Positions 8,263-19,054 are shown, numbered from the stretch's first letter. The stretch: DNA of 36,083 nt from an uncultured Pelagibacteraceae bacterium (GCA_902535155.1 CACASB010000009.1:1-36083); one strand, 5' to 3'. A program made the numbers and translations. Notes: a model not told the origin generated them from the letters alone.

Positions 8263-9173
8263 TTTTTTTCAAACCTTAAACTTTTAACAACAGTATTGTT
8301 CTCAAGTGATTTTATTTCAATTTTAACGCTATTATCTAGTCTCATGTCCTTGCCGTCTTTCCAGATACCAGCTGCTAAGTGCATAATTCCAATTTTATAA
8401 TTTGGTAAATATGGTTCGACAAATTCTTTTGTATTTTCATCAAATTTTGGTAAAAGATGACTGGTAATCCAATTACATCTTAGTGGCAAAAATTCTGTTT
8501 CTACATCATCAACATAAACACTTAAATTAATTGCCAAACCTTCCGAACCAAATATTTTTCCATGTTTGAGTGTTTCTTTTAGATTATTCTGCCAAATTTG
8601 CCAACAGGGCGAATTTTTTTCTAAAGAAAAGACTCCAATATTTATATGAGGAGCAAATGCAATTTTTCTTGCTTTGTCTATACTAATTTTTGATGATATT
8701 GCATGTTTAAAATTCTGCGACTTTATTATTGCTAATTTACCAAATAACCATTTTACTTTTGAAAGTATTCTATACCCCGGGCCTATAGATTGAGTTATGC
8801 CCAATTTACCTTTTTCACAAGCTTTCAAATAAAGCTCCACGGATTTCCAGTCATTTATCCAAGCATCACAGTCTATCCATAAATATTTTTTATAATTAGG
8901 AAAATATTTTGGTAGAAAAGCTCTAGATACTTGACTTTTTAACCACTCTTTTCCTCTTACTTTAATTTTTGAAACATCAATATCCCATTCGGCTTTCTTA
9001 ATTTCATCAACTTGATTTTTTATTTTATTTACTTGGGTTTGATTTAGACCGGCATCTAGTACACAAATTGCTATATTTTTACTTTCTGAAAATCTTTTTA
9101 TAGAATTAATTAACTCTAAAAGTAAATCGAAGTATTTTTCGTCTGCTAGGGTAACAATCGTATTTTCTTTCAT
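8259..9173 (-). CDS. Putative GT-A fold glycosyltransferase (GT8-like)
   Basis: A 304-residue cytoplasmic protein that looks like a nucleotide-sugar-dependent glycosyltransferase. The N-terminus NTIVTLADEKYFDLLLELI matches the start of GT8-type domains. A DxD-type metal/sugar-nucleotide motif is at Asp101-Cys-Asp103 in YLWIDCDAWIND. A conserved histidine follows in IGIMHLAAGIWKDGKDMR (His265), as in GT8 enzymes where it closes the metal site. The acceptor and donor cannot be read. It lies between pssA and rlmE, overlapping pssA by 1 nt (TAATG) and rlmE by 4 nt. Proximity to phospholipid genes allows a role in glycolipid or surface polysaccharide synthesis, but that is only context. The fold is fairly certain; the function is open. 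Confidence 0.6.
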   Translation of the reverse strand: MKENTIVTLADEKYFDLLLELINSIKRFSESKNIAICVLDAGLNQTQVNKIKNQVDEIKKAEWDIDVSKIKVRGKEWLKSQVSRAFLPKYFPNYKKYLWIDCDAWINDWKSVELYLKACEKGKLGITQSIGPGYRILSKVKWLFGKLAIIKSQNFKHAISSKISIDKARKIAFAPHINIGVFSLEKNSPCWQIWQNNLKETLKHGKIFGSEGLAINLSVYVDDVETEFLPLRCNWITSHLLPKFDENTKEFVEPYLPNYKIGIMHLAAGIWKDGKDMRLDNSVKIEIKSLENNTVVKSLRFEKN

Positions 9174-9970
9174 TAAAGGACGTCTTCGTGTTCCTCATTA
9201 TCGGTATTTTCGTTTCTAAATTTTTTATTTAAACTCTGAAAATGGTAAACGCTGAAAGGAATTAATATTAAGTATAATAAACTTGATACCACAATAACAT
9301 TATACGTATAAATTAAAAGAAGACCAAAAAATAAAACTACACTAAACAAAAGAAATATAGTTAATCTTCTCGGGACTGCAATTTTTTTAAAAGAATATGT
9401 TGGAACTTTGCTAATTAATAATACTGAAATCAGTATAAATAAGACTGGAACAAAATAACTATAATTTATATTGAAAAACTGTAATTCACTTTGACTATAT
9501 ATTAACGGCATCAAAACTAAAATACCTCCAGCTGGTGATGGAATCCCCTCAAAAAAACTATCTTTCCATGAAGATTGTGTTTCAGAATTCACGTTAAATC
9601 TTGCAAGTCTTAATGCTACGCATATCACATAAATTAAACATATTAACCATCCAACTCTACCAAGAGTATTTAATTGCCAAAAGTACATTATAAAAGCTGG
9701 AGCAACACCAAAACTTATAACGTCTGTTAAAGAATCTAGCTCTTTTCCAACCTTGGATGTTCCTTGAATTAATCTTGCAATTCTTCCATCTAAACCATCT
9801 ATTAAACCAGCAACAATTATACATATGATTGCTAAACCAAATCTTTCATCAAATGCAAATTTAATAGAAGTTAAACCAATGCATACACCCACTAAGGTGA
9901 ACATATTTGGTAATATTGTTCTTGTTTTTTTATTTGAAACCAGCTTAAATTTTTTATCAGATTGCTGCAT
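9173..9970 (-). CDS. pssA: CDP-diacylglycerol--serine O-phosphatidyltransferase
   Basis: Membrane enzyme making phosphatidylserine from CDP-diacylglycerol and serine, the first step to phosphatidylethanolamine. The CDP-alcohol phosphatidyltransferase signature D-x2-D-G-x2-A-R-x8-G-x3-D-x3-D is complete: Asp58, Asp61, Gly62, Ala65, Arg66, Gly75, Asp79 and Asp83. It is flanked by about eight hydrophobic segments, and the 265-residue length and N-terminal LPNMFTLVGVCIGLTSI match the bacterial membrane-bound (type II) PssA form. The gene directly upstream, psd, decarboxylates the product, and only 3 nt separate the two genes, so the pathway is co-expressed. The charged tail with NTDNEEHEDVL is cytoplasmic. 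Confidence 0.95.
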   Translation of the reverse strand: MQQSDKKFKLVSNKKTRTILPNMFTLVGVCIGLTSIKFAFDERFGLAIICIIVAGLIDGLDGRIARLIQGTSKVGKELDSLTDVISFGVAPAFIMYFWQLNTLGRVGWLICLIYVICVALRLARFNVNSETQSSWKDSFFEGIPSPAGGILVLMPLIYSQSELQFFNINYSYFVPVLFILISVLLISKVPTYSFKKIAVPRRLTIFLLFSVVLFFGLLLIYTYNVIVVSSLLYLILIPFSVYHFQSLNKKFRNENTDNEEHEDVL

Positions 9971-9973
9971 TAA

Positions 9974-10621
9974 TTATCTTTTTGCTATTAAAGTTTCTCC
10001 AGCAATAGTTTTTTGATCAACCTTTACCAGAGGTTTGTAATTCTCAAAATATAATTCTGCTCTACTTCCAAATCTAATCATTCCAATTCTAGATCCTTGT
10101 TCTAATTTCTCACCTTCGGAGGACTCTGTAACAATTCTTCTTGCAACTAAACCTGCTATTTGTACAACAACAATTTCCTCATCAAAATTATTTTTAATTT
10201 TATAGTAATTTCTTTCGTTATCCTCGCTAGCTTTATCTAAAGAAGCATTTAAAAATTTACCAGCAACATACTTTATTTCTTGTATTTCTCCACTACAAGG
10301 AATTCTATTTACATGGCAATCAAATACATTCATAAAAATACTTACTTTAGTAAACTTTTTATTTTCTAAATTTAATTCCTTTGGACCATTGGTTTCCATG
10401 ACTTGTAAAACAAGTCCATCAGCTGGACTTACTAAATAATTTTCATCATTAATCGAAATTCTGTCTGGATCTCTAAAGAAATAATATACCCAAATTGTAA
10501 GTACTACTCCTACTAATCCAAGAAAACCATTGATCAAATATAATACAAGTGTTGCTAGGCCAAAAATAACTAAAAATTTATAGCCTTCATTGTGTAATTT
10601 AGGAAAAATTTTATCAATCAT
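9974..10621 (-). CDS. psd: Phosphatidylserine decarboxylase proenzyme (short, pyruvoyl type)
   Basis: Decarboxylates phosphatidylserine to phosphatidylethanolamine. It is the short (about 215-residue) form found in many alphaproteobacteria. Two N-terminal hydrophobic segments (residues 16-50) are followed by VSPADGLV (Asp69) and VFDCHVNRIPCSGEI (His103). The self-cleavage site is Gly185-Ser186 in IGMIRFGSRAELYF, where the serine becomes the pyruvoyl prosthetic group; Asp69, His103 and Ser186 would be the autoprocessing triad. First gene of the long minus-strand run, with its promoter in the 77-nt gap shared with icd. Start ATG at 10621. Confidence 0.93.
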   Translation of the reverse strand: MIDKIFPKLHNEGYKFLVIFGLATLVLYLINGFLGLVGVVLTIWVYYFFRDPDRISINDENYLVSPADGLVLQVMETNGPKELNLENKKFTKVSIFMNVFDCHVNRIPCSGEIQEIKYVAGKFLNASLDKASEDNERNYYKIKNNFDEEIVVVQIAGLVARRIVTESSEGEKLEQGSRIGMIRFGSRAELYFENYKPLVKVDQKTIAGETLIAKR

Positions 10622-10698
10622 AATACTTTATTTTGCTAATTTCTGATTAATATGTATATAAAAAGCAAAAATTCAATTAATAAGATTTATAAGTAAAT
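10622..10698. promoter_or_regulatory. Divergent promoter region between psd and icd
   Basis: This 77-nt gap must carry promoters in both directions. For icd a plus-strand pair TTGCTA (10633-10638) and TATATA (10655-10660) with a 16-nt spacer is the best match. On the minus strand TTGAAT and TATTAA are possible elements for psd. No clear operator, riboswitch or terminator is seen. The AT content makes the exact elements uncertain. Confidence 0.4.
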
Positions 10699-11913
10699 AT
10701 GAGCAAAATTAAGGTCAAAAACCCAGTAGTCGAGTTAGATGGTGATGAAATGACTAGGGTTATATGGGAGTTTATTAAGAAGAAATTAATACTACCCTAT
10801 CTTGATCTTGGCATTGAATATTATGATCTTGGCATGAAGAGTAGAGATGATACTTCAGATCAAATTACAATAGACTGTGCTAATGCGATCAAAAAGAATG
10901 GGGTTGGGATTAAATGTGCAACAATCACCCCAGATGAGGCTAGGGTAAAAGAATTTAGTTTAAAAAAGATGTGGAGATCTCCAAATGGAACAATAAGAAA
11001 CATAATTGGAGGAACTGTTTTTAGAGAACCAATAATTTGTAAAAATGTTCCAAGATTAGTCCCATCATGGACAGATCCAGTTATTATAGGAAGGCATGCT
11101 TTTGGTGATCAATATAGAGCAACAGATTTTAAAGTTCCTGGAAAAGGAAAACTGGAGATAAAATGGACATCAGAAGATGGTAAAGATAATAAAAGTTATG
11201 AGGTGTTTAATTTCCCTGGACCTGGGGTTGCACTTTCAATGTACAATTTAGATAAATCAATCGAGGACTTTGCAAGATCATGTTTCAATTATGGGTTAAT
11301 TAAAAAATGGCCTGTTTATTTATCTACAAAAAATACTATTTTAAAAACTTATGATGGAAGATTTAAAGATATATTCCAAGCGGTTTTTGAAAAAGAATTT
11401 AAGTCAGATTTTAATAAACATAATTTAATTTATGAGCATAGACTTATTGATGACATGGTTGCGTGCGCTATGAAATGGAGTGGTAAATATATTTGGGCAT
11501 GTAAAAATTACGACGGAGATGTTCAGTCTGATACTGTTGCGCAAGGTTATGGATCTTTAGGACTAATGACAAGTGTGTTGTTAGCTCCTGATGGTAGAAC
11601 AATGGAAGCAGAAGCAGCACATGGTACAGTTACAAGACATTATAGAATGCATCAACAAGGAAAAGAAACTTCAACTAACCCTATTGCTTCAATATTTGCT
11701 TGGACAAGGGGTCTTGCTCATAGAGGTAAATTAGATACAAATGATGAGCTAATTAAATTTTCTAAAACTTTAGAAGATGTATGTATTAATTGTGTTGAGT
11801 CAGGTTCAATGACAAAAGACTTGGCAATCTTAATTAATAAAAATCAGAAATACCTAACAACTAATGAATTTCTCGATGCTATTGATGGAAATCTTAAGAA
11901 GAAATTAAATTAG
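10699..11913 (+). CDS. icd: Isocitrate dehydrogenase (NADP-dependent, homodimeric type)
   Basis: TCA-cycle enzyme oxidising isocitrate to 2-oxoglutarate and producing NADPH. The 404-residue sequence is of the eukaryote/alphaproteobacteria-like dimeric class rather than the E. coli class. It starts [19 protein letters not shown], has the substrate-binding [19 protein letters not shown], the [12 protein letters not shown] segment, [14 protein letters not shown] with the catalytic Asp region, and the nucleotide-site [11 protein letters not shown]. The only plus-strand gene between 1 and 30,342. It diverges from psd, and its TAG stop overlaps the TAA stop of the convergent PilY1-like gene by 4 nt, leaving no space for an intergenic terminator. 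No Shine-Dalgarno is evident before the ATG. Confidence 0.97.
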   Translation: MSKIKVKNPVVELDGDEMTRVIWEFIKKKLILPYLDLGIEYYDLGMKSRDDTSDQITIDCANAIKKNGVGIKCATITPDEARVKEFSLKKMWRSPNGTIRNIIGGTVFREPIICKNVPRLVPSWTDPVIIGRHAFGDQYRATDFKVPGKGKLEIKWTSEDGKDNKSYEVFNFPGPGVALSMYNLDKSIEDFARSCFNYGLIKKWPVYLSTKNTILKTYDGRFKDIFQAVFEKEFKSDFNKHNLIYEHRLIDDMVACAMKWSGKYIWACKNYDGDVQSDTVAQGYGSLGLMTSVLLAPDGRTMEAEAAHGTVTRHYRMHQQGKETSTNPIASIFAWTRGLAHRGKLDTNDELIKFSKTLEDVCINCVESGSMTKDLAILINKNQKYLTTNEFLDAIDGNLKKKLN

Positions 11914-14900
11914 AAACTACTATCTCTCCAGCCACCTTTATTTTGCATAATTTCGCCAGGAATTGATAATATTGAGAACAATGTATCTTCATCTCCTGTT
12001 GGACCAGCAACGTTTGCAAATAATTTATCAGCAAATATTACTAATTCAGATAAAATACCTTTTCTAACAAATGCGCATGCATTGGCACCTGGATTATTAA
12101 CATCAGGTGGGGCATCAGGAAGTTTTAATCTAGCTGAATTATTATAACCGCACTCATCATCCGACACACAAATAAATGCAGATCCTTGAGCACATCTATC
12201 TACGCCACTGTCTGGTGGTTGGTAAATTGGAAAATATACTTGACCCTTAAATAAAGTAGGTGAAGCTGATGCTTTTCTAAATGTTTTTGGAACATAAAAG
12301 TTATTATTTGCATCTTGACCTAATTTAATTACCCAAGCATCTTTGCCATCAGTACATTCCTCAAAGTCAGTTGCACCAGTAACGTTTTTACAATCAGCTG
12401 CATCATCGACATTAGCTGCAGCGTTAGCTCCTTGGTGTGCTAATTGAAAAAATGTATCATCATCTCCCCTTGGAACCTTACCGCCTGCACCAAGATTTAA
12501 ATGTTTAAAAAATGGATAATCTACGTCTGTTACTCCATACATAATATTATCCATATTTTCTTCTCTACCACCAAGATCTGTAAAGTTTCCGGTAGAACCA
12601 AACAACATCATTTGATTTTTGGTCAAACCTATTCCAGCATCCATAGCAAAATACGAATATCTAGCGTTATCTGTGTTTGCATTTAAGCTAAATAATGTAG
12701 TTTGATCAAAAAGGTTTGATGAATTTTTTTTAGAATTTGTTAAATTTATTTTAGTAATTTTACCCTCTAAATCATTTACATATACTAATGCTCCTCTCCA
12801 TGGGATATTAAAAGCAGTGTCTGGAGTAATGACAAGCGGGGCTGCAGGAATTGCATTGGCTATATCGCTTCCTTTATCTGTAGCAGTCATTGTGCCACCA
12901 ACCATAATACCATCAGGTGTAGTATCTACGATTGTAATTGGACCTCGATTCTCAATAGCACCATAAATTCTTCCAGGGGTTTCTGGTTCGTCTAAATGAA
13001 GATCTACCAAAAATACAGCTGAACCAGCACAAGTATCGTTTTTACTCATTCCTCCACCCATGACTGCAACATATCTGTCATTATTTAAACCTCCACCATC
13101 TACTGAAGGTATTCTAACTATTCTTGGCGTAGACCACGTCTCACCTAATTGAGTGTAATCGTACTCAACTGGAATTCCTGTTGCTCCCTTACAAGATGTA
13201 GAAATACTAAATTGATTTGTCTCATTACTTGCACCATCAACATGATCATTTCGGTTAGCATTAATAACAAGTTTTTTGTCAAATTGTACTTTTAGAAAAC
13301 CGCCTTTCATTCTTGCATCTTTGATACCAAGTGGTGATATAAGTCCGGTTTCGTTGTCTACTTCTTTTGCGCTTAAAACACCAGCAGCGATCGCTTCATC
13401 ATCACCAATATCTAAAGTGATATCCGCAAAATGAAAGGTGTCACTTATATAACAAGAACTAGTACCCTCATCTCTAAATGCTGGGTCAGTATCTGCCATC
13501 TCATCACTATCTATGCACTTAGCTATCGCATCCTGTTGTACACAATTGTTAGTATCATCATCATCTGTGCTGTTACACTCATCATCATCTTCTTCTCTTG
13601 CAGTGACATAATTAGCAGATACTTTCATGCCTTCTTCCGTTTGTAGAAAAGATGAAAAGCCTGAGTTATAAGTTTCTTCTACTATACTTCCATCAAATTT
13701 GGATATTAAAACTTTTTTATTTATCTGATCGTTAAAGATAGAAAACAAATGAATTGGACCACCATCATCTCCAATAATTGGATTGGAAACGTCAAGAACA
13801 GAGAAGCCAGCGCCTCCTCTTCCATAGGGAACAAACAATATTGTTCGCCATTCTTTACCTTCCGGATTTCCATCTACGTCGTAACCTTCAATATATGCAT
13901 CATGCACAACTGGGGAACCATCAACACCAAATAGAGGGTTTGAGCCACCAGCAGTTTTTTTAATTGGGATCGGTTTTCCATCGCCGTCTAACTTAGGATT
14001 GCCCTCGTCATCTAAAACATAGGCTATTGTAGCATCAACCATACCATCATATCCTCTGTTAATAATCTGAGGTAATAAGGCTGCAATAAAAGGTGGAATA
14101 AACCCCCATTCCTCTTCTCCTGTATCAGCATTGATAGCATGTAGTATACCACTATTAGATCCAGCATAAATTACGTTTTGTCTTTGCGAATGTTTTGACA
14201 TGAAGCCTTGATAATTATTTATATTTCTATAATAGGCTTCCTCATTTGTGCCGGAGAACTCTAAATTTGCATCTGGAGGGCCTACTTCTATTAATTGAGA
14301 ATGATAAATATCACCCATTACATGATCTCTTACCTCTGTAACATTACAATTTCCATTATAATCGAAATAATCATTGCCTTTCATAAATTTAATAAGTCCT
14401 TTAATGTCATCATCATTTCCATTGTTACCAACATACTTATCTCCTGTTTCCCTAGTTGCGCAATAAGATGAGGCATTGTGATAATCCGGAACTGTGTATC
14501 CTAACAAATCAAATAATTCGCTTGCGATTTTGTCTGAATTTGCAACTTTAAAATTATCCCAATTATTAAAATATGATGCTCCAGGAATTGCAGACCATAA
14601 ATTTCTTCCATCATCCGCGTCGTCTGCGGTAGATTGGCTTTTTATTTTAACCGCAGCACTCCAATTTCCGTGCGGATTAGGTTCAGTGGTTGTATGTTCG
14701 ACTGTTCCATCAGAGTTAAGTTTTTTTCTTAAAATAGTGCCTTTCCATTCTCCAAATTGTTCATAAGCGAATTGTGCTTGATACAATGAACCACCTTCTT
14801 GGATAGTTGCAGTAATTGATGGGGCAGTAAATGCCAGTTTATCTGCAATAATTTGTCTAATTTTACTTGCTAACTCAGATTTTAATTCTTCAGGGGTGTC

Positions 14901-16766
14901 TGCAATTATTGTTTCTTCACAGTCTTTATCTCCAAGTTCAGCACAAGAACCAGCTCTTGCAAATTCATCGAACATTTTCATTGAGTTACCTTTTATACCT
15001 CCACCATAAGCAACATATAAAGATTTAACTCCTTTTTCCCTTAATGCTTCCATTCTTTGTATAGATTGCCCTCCATGTTTAATTTTGGCGTTGTCTGCAA
15101 ATGTTTTGTTAATACCTGTATTTGTCATTGCACCATCTCCAATTACAATTACATAATTTAATTGACATAAAGAATCTTCATCAAAAACTTTACCTCCTGC
15201 ATTTTCGTCGTTGAAATATTTAGAAGCTAAGTCGGAAAAAGCTTGTGAGTCTGTTCCCCAAGCTAGACCCATAGGTTCTAACTTAGCCATAATTTGACTA
15301 GCGCCATTAGAACTTATTCCAATGTTTAAGCATGAATCTGTGTTACATAATGAACTTGAACCCAAAGGGTGTTCACCATTCCAACTGCCATAATAACTAC
15401 AATTAGGATTTCTATGACAGTAAGCTCCACCATTTGTAGAGTTTTTTCCTTTACCGCTTATACCAGCATTCCAGTGACCAAATCCGAAGTGAGCACCGGT
15501 TGTTAATGTTGTATCGTTTACAATTGCATTTATTGCATTTTTTACACCGTCCCATCTTCTTAACCTAGGACCACCCATCTGTTGAAGCCATGCTGTATCT
15601 CTACCAACTTCGGTAAATGCACTTTCATTAAATTCATCAACATATCCTCTAGCAGTAGCAGTAAGTATTTTGCCATTCTCATTCACATGCATTCCCCAAA
15701 CTCTAGAAAATCTAATATCATCTGCATCAGTGTCTGCAGAAGTTCCTTTATTTGCAAGAACTGAATTTATACCTGCACCAATACTTTCAACGACAGTGCA
15801 TGTTGTATCTGTTAATTCTAATTTTTGTATTGCATGGTTTACATGAGATCCAGTATAAAGAATGTTGCTGTTATCTGGAGACACAGCAACTGTTGTTGCA
15901 TACATTATATCGGATCTTAATGTTGGATTATTAACGCTCTCACATATTCTGTTAATTGTTGTTACGGAGCCTAAGGGACTAGCATCTGTCAAGTCTAAAC
16001 TAAATCCAGAAACATTTCCATCCCTGGAGGTCATATAAACAAATGTTCCTTCATTATTAACTGATATTCTTTTTACATTTCTCAGGATTGTATTACCTCT
16101 AAATTCTTCGTTGGTGCATGCCATTGTTGAAAGGTTGCAAGTTTTAAAAAAACCGCCTCTTCTCCAAGAACCAGCTACAAACATATAATGAATATCACCA
16201 ATTTTTTTTATATCTATATCAAGTATTCGAGCGCGCGATGATTCTGCGCGTAAAGCAAACAAACAATTTGTTCCATCTTCAGTAAAACCAAATACCATAT
16301 CCCTATCTGCTCTTTCTCTATTAATAAAAAAAAACATATTTTGATTGGTAATATTTAATCCTGAAAATCCTTCTACAAAATTTAATCCAGCATTTCTTCT
16401 TACATTTCTATTCGCTGTACTTCTGGTAGTATCGTAAACGTTACTGCAGCCTGCTGATGGAGTTATCCTAATAGGAGTAAAATCAGTATCTCTTTCACCT
16501 GCTGAAGTATATCTAACTATACCAACAGCTCTTCTTCCATTTTGGTTAATTAGTATTTTGCCATCAGAGTCATAAACTGCTTTAGGGACTGAACCTAATC
16601 CATCTGAGCCAATCCATGATTGCATACTAGCTGAACTATCAACTAAAAATAAAATATTTGCAGCAACGTCACCATCTCCTGCTCCTGGTGGCACAGGTTT
16701 TGAATAAGAAACATTATGTGGAGTTATTAACAAAAAGAGTATAAATAAAATTTTTAAATATTTCAT
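11910..16766 (-). CDS. pilY1: PilY1-like type IV pilus tip adhesin with interrupted von Willebrand A domain
   Basis: A 1618-residue secreted protein ending the minor-pilin operon, as pilY1 does in Pseudomonas-type pilus loci. A signal peptide ([15 protein letters not shown]) precedes a vWA domain with the MIDAS motif DSSASM at residues 43-48. The domain appears to be interrupted by a propeller-like insert (about 110-390: blades such as [19 protein letters not shown] and [15 protein letters not shown]), then resumes with [17 protein letters not shown] (about 539-549) and SLYVAYGG. The C-terminal half is the PilY1/PilC beta-propeller: [52 protein letters not shown] and [25 protein letters not shown] (about 963-967) and similar Asp-rich loops could bind calcium. 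It likely sits at the pilus tip and governs adhesion and retraction. Start ATG at 16766, 3 nt after the preceding gene. Confidence 0.88.
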   Translation of the reverse strand: MKYLKILFILFLLITPHNVSYSKPVPPGAGDGDVAANILFLVDSSASMQSWIGSDGLGSVPKAVYDSDGKILINQNGRRAVGIVRYTSAGERDTDFTPIRITPSAGCSNVYDTTRSTANRNVRRNAGLNFVEGFSGLNITNQNMFFFINRERADRDMVFGFTEDGTNCLFALRAESSRARILDIDIKKIGDIHYMFVAGSWRRGGFFKTCNLSTMACTNEEFRGNTILRNVKRISVNNEGTFVYMTSRDGNVSGFSLDLTDASPLGSVTTINRICESVNNPTLRSDIMYATTVAVSPDNSNILYTGSHVNHAIQKLELTDTTCTVVESIGAGINSVLANKGTSADTDADDIRFSRVWGMHVNENGKILTATARGYVDEFNESAFTEVGRDTAWLQQMGGPRLRRWDGVKNAINAIVNDTTLTTGAHFGFGHWNAGISGKGKNSTNGGAYCHRNPNCSYYGSWNGEHPLGSSSLCNTDSCLNIGISSNGASQIMAKLEPMGLAWGTDSQAFSDLASKYFNDENAGGKVFDEDSLCQLNYVIVIGDGAMTNTGINKTFADNAKIKHGGQSIQRMEALREKGVKSLYVAYGGGIKGNSMKMFDEFARAGSCAELGDKDCEETIIADTPEELKSELASKIRQIIADKLAFTAPSITATIQEGGSLYQAQFAYEQFGEWKGTILRKKLNSDGTVEHTTTEPNPHGNWSAAVKIKSQSTADDADDGRNLWSAIPGASYFNNWDNFKVANSDKIASELFDLLGYTVPDYHNASSYCATRETGDKYVGNNGNDDDIKGLIKFMKGNDYFDYNGNCNVTEVRDHVMGDIYHSQLIEVGPPDANLEFSGTNEEAYYRNINNYQGFMSKHSQRQNVIYAGSNSGILHAINADTGEEEWGFIPPFIAALLPQIINRGYDGMVDATIAYVLDDEGNPKLDGDGKPIPIKKTAGGSNPLFGVDGSPVVHDAYIEGYDVDGNPEGKEWRTILFVPYGRGGAGFSVLDVSNPIIGDDGGPIHLFSIFNDQINKKVLISKFDGSIVEETYNSGFSSFLQTEEGMKVSANYVTAREEDDDECNSTDDDDTNNCVQQDAIAKCIDSDEMADTDPAFRDEGTSSCYISDTFHFADITLDIGDDEAIAAGVLSAKEVDNETGLISPLGIKDARMKGGFLKVQFDKKLVINANRNDHVDGASNETNQFSISTSCKGATGIPVEYDYTQLGETWSTPRIVRIPSVDGGGLNNDRYVAVMGGGMSKNDTCAGSAVFLVDLHLDEPETPGRIYGAIENRGPITIVDTTPDGIMVGGTMTATDKGSDIANAIPAAPLVITPDTAFNIPWRGALVYVNDLEGKITKINLTNSKKNSSNLFDQTTLFSLNANTDNARYSYFAMDAGIGLTKNQMMLFGSTGNFTDLGGREENMDNIMYGVTDVDYPFFKHLNLGAGGKVPRGDDDTFFQLAHQGANAAANVDDAADCKNVTGATDFEECTDGKDAWVIKLGQDANNNFYVPKTFRKASASPTLFKGQVYFPIYQPPDSGVDRCAQGSAFICVSDDECGYNNSARLKLPDAPPDVNNPGANACAFVRKGILSELVIFADKLFANVAGPTGDEDTLFSILSIPGEIMQNKGGWRDSSF

Positions 16767-16769
16767 AGG

Positions 16770-17357
16770 TTATCCTGTTGCATTCATTACTCTCTCACCT
16801 AAAGTAAAATCAAACATTTCAGCATTTGTTATTTCTAAATATTCAATTATTTCGTTGGAAATCTCAGTTTTACCGTAAGTGATAATTAGATCTCCAATAC
16901 TTAAATTTTTATATCCAGTCCAGCTATTATTTTTTGCTTCACTCCCTGGATCTGAAATAAAATTTTTAACAAACTCGTAAATTTCATTTTTATTCTCATT
17001 GTGTGAATTAATTAAGTTAATTCCAGCAATTTTAGAATTATAAACAATAACCTCTAAATCTGAATTTTCTAGAGATGAGCCTTCACAATAGTCTAGAGCA
17101 TAGTCTTCATATTTTGCAGAAAATTCATCTCCATACACATCTTTATTATGACCTTCTAAAAATTCAAATATTGTAACTGCGCTATTGACGTTTGATCCGA
17201 TGGGAACATTTAAAAGCTGACAAGCCAAGGACTTATTAGTAATAAAAAGTAATAAAAGAATATAAAAATATATTTTTTTCACAAAGTTAAATTTAAATAA
17301 TTGATAAAAATTTTCAATAGAGTTAATGAATAAATTATGTTCAATTTGACCGGTCAT
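16770..17357 (-). CDS. Unrecognised exported protein between pilX and pilY1
   Basis: A 195-residue protein I do not recognise. The ATG at 17357 follows the pilX TAA with no spacer, which supports this start. However, the hydrophobic signal-like segment KKIYFYILLLLFITNKSLA begins at about residue 27, so a GTG at 17282 giving a conventional signal peptide is possible. Cleavage after SLA would leave a mature N-terminal cysteine region (ACQLLNVPIG), but the lipobox is poor. The mature part is acidic, has a second cysteine in DYCEGS, and includes GDLIITYGK and EIIEYLEITNAE. Its place directly between a pilX-like gene and pilY1 suggests a periplasmic or tip-complex partner. No enzymatic motif is seen. 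Confidence 0.7.
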   Translation of the reverse strand: MTGQIEHNLFINSIENFYQLFKFNFVKKIYFYILLLLFITNKSLACQLLNVPIGSNVNSAVTIFEFLEGHNKDVYGDEFSAKYEDYALDYCEGSSLENSDLEVIVYNSKIAGINLINSHNENKNEIYEFVKNFISDPGSEAKNNSWTGYKNLSIGDLIITYGKTEISNEIIEYLEITNAEMFDFTLGERVMNATG

Positions 17358-18014
17358 TTAGTGGGATAAAATGGCAATTGTTTCAAGTGGGATTATAATT
17401 TCGGGTTTGGAAACATTTCCAAGAATACCACAAGCGTAAATTCTATATGCAGTTCCTTGTCTTTGTATAGTTCCTGATGTTTTTTTTAAACTAGAACCTG
17501 CAGCTTTATAGTTCGATGTGCCAGCATTAACTGAAAAATATTCAAATCTAAATTTTTGCATTCTCTTTGTCTCTTGATCAATCTCACTAGCGTCACCAAA
17601 ACTTGGAGCTGAAGTTAAAATAGGAGAAATAAGATTAAAAAATGACTGATCCTGTACATGTTCAACTACTTCAAAGTCATCTGCTCTACTTAAATTTCTA
17701 AAACTTTTATAACAAGGGGTATCTTGATCTAAATTTGATATTGCTTGCTCTACATTTGTTGGAATAGATCTTATATCCTCATTTCTAGAACCATCGTCTT
17801 GAACTGGGCCCATCATTTTATTTATTAGTGACTTTTGTGCTTCCATTAAACCGTGTTCTGCAACATAAAAAGTTTGTTGAAATTCATCGCTGCTATTATT
17901 GCTTTGATGGTCTGATGAAGAGATGACGATCAAACCACCTCCCATTAGTGACATCGCTAAAAGCAAAACCAGAGATAAAATTAAGGTAAAACCTTTTTCA
18001 TTTTTTTTTATCAT
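17358..18014 (-). CDS. pilX: PilX-like minor pilin
   Basis: A 218-residue prepilin-like protein. The leader MIKKNEKG is followed by FTLILSLVLLLAMSLMGGGL, a type IV pilin transmembrane helix with a leucine where most pilins have glutamate at mature position 5. That is usual for PilX/GspK-type subunits that sit at the pilus tip. Next comes SSDHQSNNSSDEFQQTFYVAEHGL, matching the PilX N-terminal region (the AE-G-L-x-x-A pattern). Two cysteines (CYKSF, IYACGI) may form a disulfide. Its ATG overlaps the pilW stop by one base (TAATG) and its TAA abuts the next gene. It should be part of the priming complex with PilV, PilW, FimT and PilY1. Confidence 0.85.
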   Translation of the reverse strand: MIKKNEKGFTLILSLVLLLAMSLMGGGLIVISSSDHQSNNSSDEFQQTFYVAEHGLMEAQKSLINKMMGPVQDDGSRNEDIRSIPTNVEQAISNLDQDTPCYKSFRNLSRADDFEVVEHVQDQSFFNLISPILTSAPSFGDASEIDQETKRMQKFRFEYFSVNAGTSNYKAAGSSLKKTSGTIQRQGTAYRIYACGILGNVSKPEIIIPLETIAILSH

Positions 18015-19054
18015 TAAAATAAACTTCCACCAATATTTCTTGTGTTAACAGTTACGATTACAGAGTCTCTTAAAAACTTATCCTCATTTTCCTTTGATCG
18101 ATCATCTAATCCTGCAATAGTTTTTTTTTGGACTTCTTTATAAAAATCATCCTTAGATCTAAAAGTAAGTCTAATATCTACTCCCGATATATCATAAAGT
18201 CTTTTTCTAATTCCAGTTCCAGCTAATTCAGGTGCGGGATAATCGCCAGCGGAATCTTTAATTATTAATCCATCCTTATCGAATGGTATAAATTCCATGT
18301 CTTCAATGTGGTCTCTAACTAATTCTTTGTCTACACATTCGGGACAATCTTTTTGCCAACCTTCTGTTGCAGGATCATAATCCGCAGGCCATAAACAGGT
18401 TACCTCTCCTGATTCTTCGTCCTCAGTTTTATCTGCATCTGTTCTTGCTTGAGACCAGGACTCAACGGTCTTGTAAACAGCAAATCTTTTATTTGACCCA
18501 TCTCTATCGCTTTTTTCGTCTGCAAAATATGTAATCCTATATTTTTTAAAAGGCTGATTTAAATCATTTTGATTAAAATCTTCGTAAACAATCTCTATCT
18601 GATCACAACATAAACCAGTTCCGGCCACATTAGATTGTATCGACATACTTTCATCTTTGGTATTTTGGAAACCAATTCTATCTTTTCTTATTACCAATGG
18701 ATTATGACTTAACTTTTCATCAATAAAACCATTTTCAAATGTAAAATAACTTTTTTTTGGTAGTATCATCCCGTCTGGTTTGCATTCTCCACTAGTATCA
18801 TCAGCAAATTTAGAAATTGTCTGAGAACCCGCATAATATTTAAATCCAGCCATTCGTATATCTCTCATTAGCATTGAAACCAGATCCCTGCTTGATCTGC
18901 TAATTTTTGCTTTTTCACTTACTTGAGAGTAGGTGCTATTTACGACACTGTAAGTAGTGTATAATGCCCCCATCATTAAAGAGGTAATAATAATACCAAT
19001 CATAATCTCAATTAGTGTTAAACCTTTTTGATTTTTAAAATAAATATTATTCAT
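18014..19054 (-). CDS. pilW: PilW-like minor pilin
   Basis: A 346-residue minor pilin. The prepilin peptidase site QKG|LTLIEIMIGIIITSL has the conserved Glu at mature position 5. The conserved PilW stretch SRSSRDLVSMLMRDIRMAGFKYY follows (about 52-74). The C-terminal globular part has a CxxC pair (CPECVDKE), CCDQIE and a VDIRLTFRSKDD beta-strand segment typical of PilW ends. It fits between pilV and pilX as in canonical fimU-pilV-pilW-pilX-pilY1 operons, and the ATG directly follows the pilV TAG. It acts in the inner membrane and then in the pilus tip complex. Longer than usual pilin size but normal for PilW. Confidence 0.87.
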   Translation of the reverse strand: MNNIYFKNQKGLTLIEIMIGIIITSLMMGALYTTYSVVNSTYSQVSEKAKISRSSRDLVSMLMRDIRMAGFKYYAGSQTISKFADDTSGECKPDGMILPKKSYFTFENGFIDEKLSHNPLVIRKDRIGFQNTKDESMSIQSNVAGTGLCCDQIEIVYEDFNQNDLNQPFKKYRITYFADEKSDRDGSNKRFAVYKTVESWSQARTDADKTEDEESGEVTCLWPADYDPATEGWQKDCPECVDKELVRDHIEDMEFIPFDKDGLIIKDSAGDYPAPELAGTGIRKRLYDISGVDIRLTFRSKDDFYKEVQKKTIAGLDDRSKENEDKFLRDSVIVTVNTRNIGGSLF

